NCBI GenBank assembly: GCA_012064415.1
Contig: SSNU01000234.1
Coordinates: 461,088 to 525,087 of the forward strand
From: Gyrodactylus bullatarudis
Taxonomy: Eukaryota > Platyhelminthes > Monogenea > Gyrodactylidea > Gyrodactylidae
DNA: 64,000 bases
Reading direction: 5' to 3'
Under the pieces are notes generated by a model that was not told the DNA's origin, ran no database searches, and was given only the letters and a program-made list of their open reading frames with translations. Below, one piece after another: positions 24,501 through 36,500 of the stretch. The stretch's first letter is position 1; each line of letters opens with the position of its first letter. Position numbers and translations under genes: made by a program.

Positions 24501-27500
24501 TTTTAATTCTTGCCCTCTTCTCCTCAAGCTAATACAACTCAACTCAACTGAGAATGTTGAGGATGTCCTTCTGATCTTCAAAATTATTAAGACCTCGGTT
24601 ACTATTGTTATTCATACATTTTTACTTTCACTACTTGAAAATCAATGAAATTCCAAAAAATTTGATTCGAATGAAAAAAAAAATTGAGATTTTTATAAGA
24701 CTCTCAACTTTATTATTTAGAATCTTGTCTAACAAAAGAGGAATCTTCTGGCTGATGAGAATAGTCTGTATGGTTTTCTTACCTCTTCATTAGAATCAAC
24801 TTTTAAGCCAGTCTTTTTCCTAAAATTAAGCGGTTAAAGATTATAAAATGTATTTTTATTATTCAAGTTATTTATTTAAAACCCCTTCGTTATATATCTT
24901 CATCATTTTCTGAAAAATTTAATGCATCTTGGGAAAATGGGATTTATCGGTATCAGAACAATAAAAGTTTTGAATTTAATCTATGATAATCCTCTTTTCT
25001 GTGTAATAGCGTCCAAATTAGCAAATCGACCAAAAAGTTTCTTGGGATAAAAAATAGTTCCTATTACCCTAATATCAAATAATTTTTCCATAGTTTAATT
25101 TCCTCCGTTCATGTTCTTTTATTCTGTATTTAAATCACTGGTTTGAAAAAGAAAGTGTTTTTTTCCTCTGTTCGACAGGAAGGGTTTTGCAGTACTTTCT
25201 ATAACTCTTTCGTAATTGCCATTTCACCCCCCCCCCTCTGTATATAATTGTAACACGATTTGTGTGTAATTCTGCTTTCTCACTAAACTGCTTTCAAAAC
25301 TTTCTCCCTCCATGAGGTCATTTTCATACACGTCGTTCAGTGTTGTTTTCTATCTCTCGATAATCTTTGCATGGGAAAATTATTTCTCCTTTCGAATCAT
25401 GTGCTGATTTTGTACTTGTCGGAATAGAATTCAATAAAGAATTTGTGTATTATACAATGTATAATCGATGATAATCCCTTCGAGACGAAATGTAGTAGAG
25501 AAAACTTCTCAACTTTCATATTTTTTAACTGAAAGAGAATTCGGAATTCTACTGTATTTTTAAGCTTTTACTAAATCTTTCTCAGATTCTATCACATTGG
25601 CTCGATAAACAAACTCTTTGCAACGTTGTTTAGGGCATCAGTTTTAACTAGATAACTAAAATTTATGCAGGAATTTCTCGATAGGAATAGACATCTAAGT
25701 GGTTTATAAAGCTAGTTAATATGAGCTCCATTCATTATCGAACACCCGAAGATTTGAAGTGATTTTTTTTCAAATTGAAAAATTTGATCGAACTAATTTT
25801 TTTGTTGATTTCTGAACTCATGAGAGAAAACCGACGTATATTTTAGTGATGAACCTCATCAAAAGTCAGAAGCAATTTCCAGATTTAGAACAGAAATAAT
25901 TCTAATTTAGTATCCTCACCTACCCCTACCCCCTAAGAAGTCTGAGCCAATGGTAGGGCTCAAATTAATGCATTGTTATAATATTTAATACATGTTAACC
26001 GGGAAAGAGTCTGAAGGGACCCGGGGAAATGTATATCAATTTTTATCAATAAAATTTAAAATTTTTTTCTCGAACCTTCCTCATGAGTTCAGAAACCAAC
26101 AATTTGTTATTTTCTTGATAAAGGTTTACACTATTATCATGGAAATGAGACAAATTGTAGATAAAGACCTTCCTGATAGAATAGAACTTTGAAAAGTTGA
26201 AATTTAAAATTATCCTTGCAATTTTAGATTCATTTACCACTTGGATTAGGGCAGGGGGAAAGTCATAATGATCTCTCTTTCCCATGTTTTAAATTTCCAA
26301 CCATGATGCACATAGTTTTGACCTCATTAATTTTCATTTTGTTTTTCTGTATCTTTTTCCTCCTGTGTCTATTCCATTCAGGGATTGTTTATTCCTTTAT
26401 TTCTTGTGTGGATTCCATTTTTGTGGGTAGTTTTTAACTTGAACCCAAACCCTTCATGTTTATCATGTTTATTGTATGATATTGGTTCAGCTATTAATGT
26501 TAATAAATAATAAATTAGCCTGATTGTAATTTGTCTCTACATCAATATACCGTTCCACGTTACAATTCTTTAAGAAAAGGGAGAGAAGAAAAACAGCTCG
26601 ACAACAAAACGAAAGAGAAAGAGACACAGTGGCCAGTTACAGATTGACGGCTTTCTAAAAAGACAAAAGTAACCAAAAAGCCGAGAGCAATGGATCAAAC
26701 CTCCCCCCTGCCTATTGCACTAGTGTGAATAAGAAAATGAACCAATGGAAGGTCCCTATTTGATTATTATAATTAGTATTTAAATGTTACCGGGGTAGAG
26801 TCTGAAGAGACCCGGCGAAATATAACGTTTATCACTCGAATATACGCTTGTTGTTCTCTAAACCTTCCAAATGAGTTTAGAACCTAACTCAAAAATTCTT
26901 TAATTAATGAGAGAACTACTCTTCGTCTTGGGGTATATGATCAGGTCTGTGTGTTTTGATTTAAATTTATATTGAAATGTAAATGATCTGCCGAGAAAAA
27001 ACTTGGAGCTTGAGTTGTTTCAAATTAACAAAATCTGCTCGATCAATCGCCAATCTTGAGGGTTCATTCTCTAGCAATTGCACCTTCGAATGAGGAAGAT
27101 AAATTACAGTTTGGTAACTTAATCCCCTCAAACCCATAAGAAAAGCCAAAAATAAAACTACCATCGCTCACTGATTTGCTCAATATCTGAGCTGAGTTTC
27201 CCTGAAACTGAATCTTCATTATTTTCCTATTGACTCAATCATCCTTATGCTGAGAATATGAATTAGAAATTTGATAATTAGATGAATACTCTTGTTTCTT
27301 TTTAGAAGAAAGCATATACATGACAATATTTAGTTGATCATACTCAGGTGAAATTGACATTCCCTATTCTCTTATCAGTGTCTTATCCTTTAGATGTCTA
27401 ACATATCATGAATCTCTTATCATTTCTAATTTTTTATTTTATTTCCCTTATTTTTGACAATTGTCATGCTTTATATTCCGAAACATAATGACTAAATCAG

Positions 27501-30500
27501 TCATATTTTTCCATATTAAAAGCTATATTAAATTGATATATGAAGGTGGGTTTTGTTAATTCCATAGGTATCAAGCGCTTTAACAAAAAGATTGAATATG
27601 GCCAAAAAGTTCCCGCCATTATTGTGCGAAATCGATTGAAAATGACGGTTTTCTCTGAATTTAAAATAATTTGGACTCAAAGGTGAAAAAGTGGTAATAT
27701 GGCGCAGTTTCAGAATTAGAAATTGTTAGAATAGGAAAATATTCAATCTGGCGAGATTTTGGCTATTTTTAGAATTTCGTAAACGCGTTACGTGATTTCA
27801 GATAATTTTTTCTGCTAATTGCTAAATACCGATTTTTCAATTTACCACAATAAATGATGGATTTCTTCAAATTCAAATATTAGTCCAATGTTGATCGAAA
27901 ATATTTTATATTAAATCAAAAATATTAAGCTCAATAGAACATTGATACTTTTTGCTCAGTCATCAAATTGAGCATAGCATCCCCATTTTTGTCTTAAAGT
28001 TTCTTTTTTTTATCCAAGAATGTGCAATGTTTTATCTGAGGGAACAAGGCGGCTTTTGCTGAATGTACTTTCTTCTGAGTTCACTTGGCATCTTTTGAAG
28101 GGCTGAAATAGATTTTTTTTCGCGAAATACCCAAGATTTGATAATTTCCCATGAACTGAAATTACCTTTTTATCATATGTACATTTTATTTTTATGGCTA
28201 TGGTTTCTTGTTTTATTACCGATTCAGTCTCGATCGAGAAAAGTTCAAACTGGCCATTAGCCATATAACGTGACGAGTCCTAGAGAGGAATCCCACCATC
28301 TTTCCTATTGTTTACCCTTCAAGCCAAACTTTTAGTCCTATCTCTCACTTACTCTTTTATCATTATTATTATTGCTTATTCAAACTGGCAATAAAAATCA
28401 TGATACTGTACATTTATTTATTCACTTTAGAATACAATAAAATGAATGATTGAAAATGTTAAAAGTACTTTTGGAGATTTCTATGATGTATAAATTTTTA
28501 TTTTTATCCAGGTATGAAGAGTATTCGAGAGACTTTCAACTCAACATCATACCGAATCGTGGACTATCACCAGGCTTGAACCATCTTGTCTCTGATATTG
28601 GTGAGTAATTCTGATATTGAACTTTTGGAAATAAAATTAATCTGATTAACTTGTATTTGAATAGAAGAGTAGTAGTCTGCTTAGATGGATGCTCTAATGA
28701 AGCTAATAATGTATATATGAAGGTTTAGGTTTAATTTTTTCTTTTCCGGGTGTTATATCGGTGCCTAAAACCGATATTAAAACAAATCGTAGAAGATGTT
28801 TTAGAGCATAGAGATTAAAACCTTTTGTTTAAAATATATTATTATTATTGTTCCCTTCTGAATATCACGTGTGTTTTCATCATGGACCTTTGCAAAGATA
28901 ATACTAGTTCGGACATCCGACATAACATGGCGACGAGGATGATTACGTTACCCGAAAGCATAGAAGATGTTAATAGGGTCTTCAGACAATTCGAGGACGA
29001 ATGCCTCGCGTTTAATAGACCAAAGGAATTAATGGCTGTGACCTTCCGAGCATCTTTAACCCCCGAGAGTTACCGGACACTTGAAGAAATCGCTCTGGAC
29101 AAAATGACAACCAATGATTATGAAAAAATGAAGAAGACCATACAAGAATACTACAAAAGCACGAGAAGACCGGCCGGTGAGTTGATCAACTTGATGAGGC
29201 TCACACAAGGCGACTTGTCCGAGGAAGAGTTCGTGAGGAAAGCTAGGCACATGTGCGAAGCTGTCAAGAGTATCTTAACCAATGACAATATGATGGTAGC
29301 GGTTATATTAAACGGCCTGAACGACCGGAGAAAAGCCGAGAGTCTTCTTCTAAGCAGTAACGAGCCATCCGTTACAAATATCAGAGAGTTGATAAAGACC
29401 AAGCAAGCACCAGTGGTTGCGAAAATCGGACATCCGAGCACTTCGCACCACAATGCTAGATCAGAGTTCTTCTGCAATTACTGCAACAAGCGAGGACATA
29501 CTGCCGACAGGTGTTTCCTGAAGATAAAGAATGGCGAGAGACTCGGGTCGCAGCTTGGGCCAAGTTCAAAAAGGTGCCGCGTCTGTAGAAGAGGAAATCA
29601 TGCGGAGGATCAATGTCGTCTATTAAGAAACATAATCAACGACCAGGAAAATGGCAGGAGACAGAGATCTCCTTCGGTTGATTTAGATAAGTCGGACACT
29701 CCCGACAAAACTTGTAAAAATAAATTTGATGAACTTTTTTACCCTTCATCTTATAAATGCATTCGCAAGTCTTTGAGTGTTGAGGGACATCCCGTTAAGT
29801 TTATTATTGACTCAGGAGCGGAAATCAGTACTATTACGTCAAAACTCCTACCAAAGCATCTAAAGCATAAAGTGGACAAAAACCACGAAACTTTTCCTTG
29901 TCTGTACAACAGTTCGCCCCTGAGTGTCCATGGCGCTGTCAAAGCCACCGTTTCCGGAAACAAACGAAGCACGCCAGCTGAGTTATTTGTCGTGGACGAT
30001 CGCCACGAGCCCCTCGCAGGGTTGGATCTCATCAAGGACCTCAAGCTTGCAGCTTTCTGCCGTAGCGTACACATTGAGGATAGCGGCATAACAGTAGAGT
30101 TCAAACTAAAGAGCAATATTCCCCCCGGCCTCGTATATCCGGCTAGGAGACTTCCATTTAGCATGAAGGAAATGGTGGAGGAGGAGTTGAATTACCTTTT
30201 ATCCCAAGGTATCATTTTCAAGGTGGACAAGCCCCTAGTTGCAACCCCTATAGTCCCAGTCCCTAAAAAGGACGGGTCAAGTCGTCCACTGCGCATCTGT
30301 GGAGACTACAGTTTGACTTTAAACAAAATTGTCGACGTATCCGGCTACACAATGCCGACGGCGCAAGAGATACTATTTGAGCTGGCCGATAGCAAGGTTT
30401 ACTCAGTCTTGGATCTCTCGGATGCTTACCTGCAACTGAAACTCGCCCCCGAGAGCAAAAAATTCACAACCATATCTACACACATGGGGTATTTTGGCTA

Positions 30501-33500
30501 CCATACCTTACAATTCGGCACCTCTTGCGCCCCGCAGATGTTTCAGGAAGTGATGGATAGGTGTCTGGTCAGAGACCCAGAAGTTAAAGCATCAGGTTAC
30601 AAGGTTGCAGCGTACCAAGATGATATCATCATCGGAACTCGGACACCCGAGGAGCATAAAAAGGCTTTGGAATTGGTCAAGAGGAAATTAAAAAACTTTA
30701 AGATAAACGACAGCAAATCCCAAATTGCTCAAAAAAGGGTAAACTACCTGGGGTACATTTGGGAAGACGGAAGTTTGAAAACGGACGAGTCCCGAATTGA
30801 AAAGTTCAGAAATATCCAATCTCCCCAGTCAGCTAAAGATCTTAATGTACTGTTAGCCTCAATCAGACATTATGCGAAGTTCTGCCCATCCTTCTCTATA
30901 GTGACAAGCCCTATGTACAATCTCCTCAGAAAAGGGGTAGAATGGAACTGGACATCCAGACTTGAAGGTGATCTAAGACGACTAATCGAGTCTATGAGCA
31001 ACGGAACACTAGTGCACTACGACACTAGGAAAGCACTTTTCGTGACCTCAGATGCCTCTCAAAAAGGGTTGGGCTACGTGCTATCACATGATGCGTCAAT
31101 GATGGAAATCATCGCAGTGGGTGGAAAGAAATTAAAACCCGCTGAAGAAAACTACTCAAATCTAGAGAGAGAAGCACTGGGTGTGGTATCAGCCGTTGAA
31201 CATTTCCACAGGTATCTTTTCGGGCGGACATTCCGCATCAGAACGGACATGAAACCGTTGGAATTTATTATGAAACCTGGTGTCGAGTCAAAAATCTCGA
31301 CGGACAGGATCAGCAGGTGGAAGCTAAAACTGTCCCAGTATGATTACAGTATAGAGCATGTAAAAGGGGTGGACAACCACTTACCTGACCTAATTTCGCG
31401 CCTCGGGGGCGGTGAGCCAAATGACGGAGTCGGACCAGTTCAAAAGCCGGTAATAGCCGTGATAAGCACGGAAGCCGACTCGGTAATCGAGAAAGTCAAG
31501 ACCTACGTCAAAAAAGGATGGCCGAGAAGGGTACCTACCGAAATCACCAGGTACAAATCAGTGGCCAATGAGTTAAAAGTTACAGACAATGATCTTATGA
31601 GAGGTATGCGTTTTGTTCCCCCTCACAAGGAGAGACAGTCTTTTCTTGATAAAGCCCACCTCGGACATCCAGGTATGGTATTGATGAAGCAACGCATGAA
31701 AGGGAGACTGTGGTGGCCAGGCATGGACAAAGATATAGACAAGTTCGTGGCAAGCTGCTCGGTGTGCTGCACCACGGCAAAGAAACAGCACTCTAAGGAT
31801 CTGCTAGCTTGGCCTGAATGCGAGGAGCCATTGGAAAGAGTTCACGTGGACATTGCCACCTGGAGCTCGAGGAGAATATTAGTAGCCGTGGATGCTTACT
31901 CAGGATATGTTTACGCGAAAGAAGTGCCCAAACTTTCGGCGAGTTGCTACGATAACGCTTTATCAGAATTTGTCTCCTATTTCGGTCCTCCGAAGAGTGT
32001 GGTGGCCGACAACGGCACCAATTTTAAATCAGCAGAAACACTGAAACTTTACAAGTCTCTGGGAATCCAGCCCATCTTCACTCCTCCTGGACATCACCAG
32101 TCAAATGGCCTGGTAGAGAGAGCCAACCAGGACCTAAAAAGGTATCTAGAGAAAATGTGGATAGCGGAGTCTCGTGATCTGAAAAGCAATCTTATAAGTT
32201 TCATGAGACATAAGAATTTCAATGAGACAGCCAAAGGTCATGTCCCGGCCAGGTTGTTCCTGTCCCGGAACGTCCCGAATGTGGTAGAGATGGCCGTTCA
32301 AGAGCGAAAGTGGGAGCCGGTGTATATTCAACCGGAAAAAGGCCCAGCGGTCGAGGCTACCGCTTACCAAAGTTCAAGCAACATCTGGACAGACCAGTGT
32401 GGACGAACAGCCCACTCTAGCGATGTGCAACTACGATGCCCAATGCCCAGCGATCCGGTAAACGTAGGCGACCGGGGGGAGGACACCACGTCCAGCGACG
32501 AGGCCATTCAGATTCCAACGGAAACTCGGAGCGACTCTACCCCTCAAGAGGTCAGAAGGTCAGAAAGAATTAAATACGAGCCGGCCTACCTAGGAGACTA
32601 CGTAAGACGTCTCAAGAAGCCCTGAGGGGGAAGTGTTATATCGGTGCCTAAAACCGATATTAAAACAAATCGTAGAAGATGTTTTAGAGCATAGAGATTA
32701 AAACCTTTTGTTTAAAATATATTATTATTATTGTTCCCTTCTGAATATCACGTGTGTTTTCATCATGGACCTTTTCAAAGATAATACTAGTTCGGACATC
32801 CGACATAACACCGGGAATGCGAAAAAGAGTTTAACAGTGGCTAAAAAAGAAATTTCTCTCAAAATAATTTGAAAGATCAACCTTATTTCTTTCGAATAGT
32901 AAGATAAATCTTATGCCATAAGTTCAATACCATTTGTTGTATTGAAATTTTGTCATAGGGACGTTCATCTGGTTGGAATGATCCAGGATCACAATTTTCC
33001 ATGAAAAAACCTACCTAAGGCTCACATTTTCCTCTATTAAACAGTCTAGCAAATTAACACTTTTTTTCTTTATACTCAGTGAAATGTTTACAGTATGCTT
33101 CTCAGGTTAAAATAATGAGATTCTGAAATTTTGAGAATTTTTTAACGTTCGGATTTCGAGAAATATTTGAATTTGTGTTTGACTGAATTTAAGGTCTTAT
33201 TTTTGCTCTAAAAATTTTATTAAAGCTCGCATTAAAATTCTTAAAGAATTGTAATAAACTGCGAAAAATTTTCTACAACTCGTTGCCCCAAACTTTTCAG
33301 CTATCAGCTCTAGTTTAGAAGTTATGCTCGATAATATCTTTCTAATTTCGGTTTTTTAGCAAAATCATAAATTTCAAATCTCTTTTTGTAGCTGTTAGGC
33401 ATGGCGCAGGAAATTTTCCTTACACTGGCTTGTGTGAAAATAGTTGAATTTTATGAATCTGATTTAAAAATTTAGAAAAACGTCTTAATTTCGATTAAAA

Positions 33501-36500
33501 ACGAGGAAATACATCATTTTCTGGAAATTTATGATTTAAGATTTGAATGAATAGTTTTTATTATGAATGAGTAATTCACGTTGTTTATCAAAAACGTCCG
33601 AGTATCCACTTAAATTCATAATTTGGGAATGTGTAAGAAAGAAATATATTTAAAAACCATATACGTATTTCTTAAAGCATCATCAGTGGCATTGCTTTAA
33701 AAATGATAAAAGTTAAAAGATTCATTCAAGATAATATTTTACAAATAATGAAAGAAATAGTAAAAGATGAATAAAATTAGAATAATATGTAAGCTGAAAA
33801 AACACCAAAACTCTCCAATATATAGCAACAGTGGAGAGAAAAGTGAAAAAGCTCACATAGGCCAGGTAGACAGCTTCCTAATTGTTCTACCTATGTAAGA
33901 AGCACCACAATCACATTGGAATTTATAAATTAGTAGAGTCTTCTCCTCCGGCTTGAGTAAATCCTTATGAATCAAACTAAACATTCTCTGTGTTTTAAAT
34001 ATAATTTTCAATTATATATTATTGTAATGTTTATAGATGAGATTGTTAAGTCTTTTTCTAATGTCATTACTAAAACCGTCGCCTTCGAAGTTGAGTCTCA
34101 TGAAAATCTTGGTTTTCTCAATTTCATCTGTATCTACATCTTCATCCCTATTATCTGAAATATCGATGAATTTGTCTACAAATTTCTTAGGATAACCATT
34201 CTCCATCAGACACAACTTTGAATTCTCTATTTCATTAGGTCATTCCTCCGGACTGGCTATTCTTCTTATCCCTTTCCCTAGACCAATCACTAAGCCAACT
34301 TTATGCGAAATAGGACTAAAACTGGCATAATAAAGATATTTACTATTGTCAGTCTTTTTCTTGAAAATATTTCTTAGGATTGATCCATCATCTTTTCTAG
34401 TCAGTTTAACATCTAAAAAACTCAAAGTACCATTAGATTATTTTTCCATAGTGAACTTAATGTTTTGATGGAACGCGTTCATCTTTAAGAGAAATTCATC
34501 TGCTGATACATTTGGTTTCATCAAAATAAAAGTGTCATCAACAATATATCTGATGTAAACATCAGTAAAAGAATTCATAGTTTCTGACATTTTGTTATGT
34601 TCTAACCAACCAAGAAAGATAATAAAGGACTAAGAGGTGAACCCATGGCTATCCCATCTTTTTGTATAAAAACTTTTTTCTGAAAAATTGTAGAAATTTT
34701 AATACTATAACCTACTCAAACAAAAATTTCATTCATCATTAAAGAAAATGACATCTATCAGAATACCATGTTCAGAGAAAAGGCAGTAGTTTTGCATATC
34801 TTGTGGATTATTTACTTCTGCTAAAAACCCGCTTTACAAATTTTTACGCAATATTCAAGAAAAGGCTTGTGAATGGATGTTTTGGTAAAAAAGGTGAAGC
34901 ATACTAGAAAAATATTTTTTGCTAATTTATAAAATGTTAGGATAAGATTCAGTCAAACAAAAATTTGAATATTTCTCGAAATCCGAACGTTAAAAAATTC
35001 TCAAAATCTCATTATTTTAACCTGAAAAGCATACTGTAAACATTTCACTGAGTATAAAATTTTTTGCTAGACTGTGTTAGTACCATACATACAAATGTCA
35101 AAAATATTTACAATAGTGGAATACTTTTCACCATAAATAGAAAATGTAAGATAAAATCTTGTATCAAAAGTATCTGAAAAGAGGCGTTTTAATAAATCTG
35201 AAAAATATTGACGAAATCAATCTGGTTTCTATAACTAAGTAAGATCAGGATAGAGCATTAGAATTAAATGAATTTTTGATTTTCCATTTTCCCTACAATA
35301 CAGTATTACTATTAGTATAGTATTATTAGTTTTGATGGAATAAGGGCTATCGCAATATGACAAGTCATACTCTTTAGACTCTTCATAAAGAATGGAGGTT
35401 CCTGTAAATATTCTAATGATAAAAAATTTAAATAAAAATGTGCTCGAATTTCCTTTCGGCTTGTATTGGTTTCCTATCCTTAGTTATAGACTTTTCTCAT
35501 TTTTTTCTTTTACTCCATCACAAATAATAATTCCTCTGTATTCTATACTGTAGAAATTAACAATGTGTTTATTCATTCGAAAAAATAAAATAAATAAAGT
35601 GTACAACTCCCTTGTAAATTAGTAGTAATAGTAGTGTAGTTTTTTGACTCTCCTCACAAAAGTTCAAAGTTTCCCTACGTACTCTACGGAACAATATAAA
35701 GTTTTCATTGTCTTACGAACTTTAAGGTCACGTGGGGAAAGCGAGGATCCGTGAATGATAAATTGTCCTTTTTTCTCGCTTTCACTCCACTCCAGCTTAT
35801 TCCATGTAATTATTCCTAGTAAGGCAAGGTGAACAGAATCATTTTTCGGTTTTGTAATGTATTTGTTTTTATTTTTATGATACATTCCATACAATGGAGA
35901 GAGCTGTATGTATACATGATCGTAAACAAGTCAGAAGGATCTATAGTGGAAAAATATACAATGTACATTTACTTAAGGAATCATCAGTAGTTTCACTTTG
36001 AAAATAAATAAAATAATATAAATTAAAATAATAATTTACAAATTCTCAAATATATAGACAAGAAGATCATACGGTTTCAATTCCTAATATTTCTCTTTTA
36101 AGGAAAGAAGAAAGAGATGCCAAAATCAAAGGTCTTTATTCCGGGCATACACATTTGTGTGTCAGAATGCCATATGCATAGGGGTTTCAACAAGAATAGG
36201 AAATGAAGATTATTGGTTCTAATATTTCTGTCCTTTCCAAAAATCCAAGGGATGACAGCAAAGATGTATGGGTGAAAGAGAAATTCTCCCTCGGGCAATG
36301 TGAGCTTTTTCACTTTTCTGTCCATTTCTGCTACTTAGTTTTTGATTCTTTTACTTTTTCTTTGAGAATTTGCAAGATATTATTAGGCTGTAGGCTCCAT
36401 TTTTAAAGTGACACTACTGATGATTCGTTAAGAAATGTACATTTACGGATTTAATTAATTTTATTATTATGATACAGCACATTCTTCTTCAAAAGATAAA

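Larger units (their letters stand above)
28746..32815 (+). mobile_element. Nearly intact Ty3-type LTR retrotransposon inserted in a DCC-like intron
   Basis: The target duplication CCGGG flanks the element (28746-28750 and 32811-32815). LTRs of 177 bp (TGTTATATCGG ... GACATAACA) lie at 28751-28927 and 32634-32810 and differ at a single base (G at 28892 versus T). A TGG-initiated primer-binding site follows the 5' LTR and a purine tract precedes the 3' LTR. One uninterrupted gag-pol frame lies between. No env is present. It is in the same orientation as the host gene. The very similar LTRs and intact frame indicate a recent insertion. Confidence 0.95.
33041..35080. mobile_element. Foldback element with about 130-bp inverted arms enclosing a Penelope-like remnant
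   Basis: The left arm (about 33041-33193) and right arm (about 34945-35080) are reverse complements over most of their length. Examples are ACTCAGTGAAATGTTTACAG versus CTGTAAACATTTCACTGAGT, and AACGTTCGGATTTCGAGAAA versus TTTCTCGAAATCCGAACGTT, with terminal CTAGCAAA/TTTGCTAG. The 4431-4826 element shares termini and internal blocks. The Penelope-like remnant lies between the arms, either as an insertion into the foldback element or as captured cargo. Confidence 0.7.

Noticed and set aside
26967..27164. Minus-strand frame beginning with a signal-peptide-like sequence
   Set aside because: There is no donor of good quality, no following exon and no homology recognised; 65 codons in AT-rich DNA may occur by chance.
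28010..28264. 84-codon minus-strand frame
   Set aside because: No domain or splice context; it lies in an intron near repeats.
36412..36450. Hammerhead-like core at the right end of the small Penelope-derived element
   Set aside because: Stem I pairs over only two bases and stem II over two, so a functional fold is unlikely.
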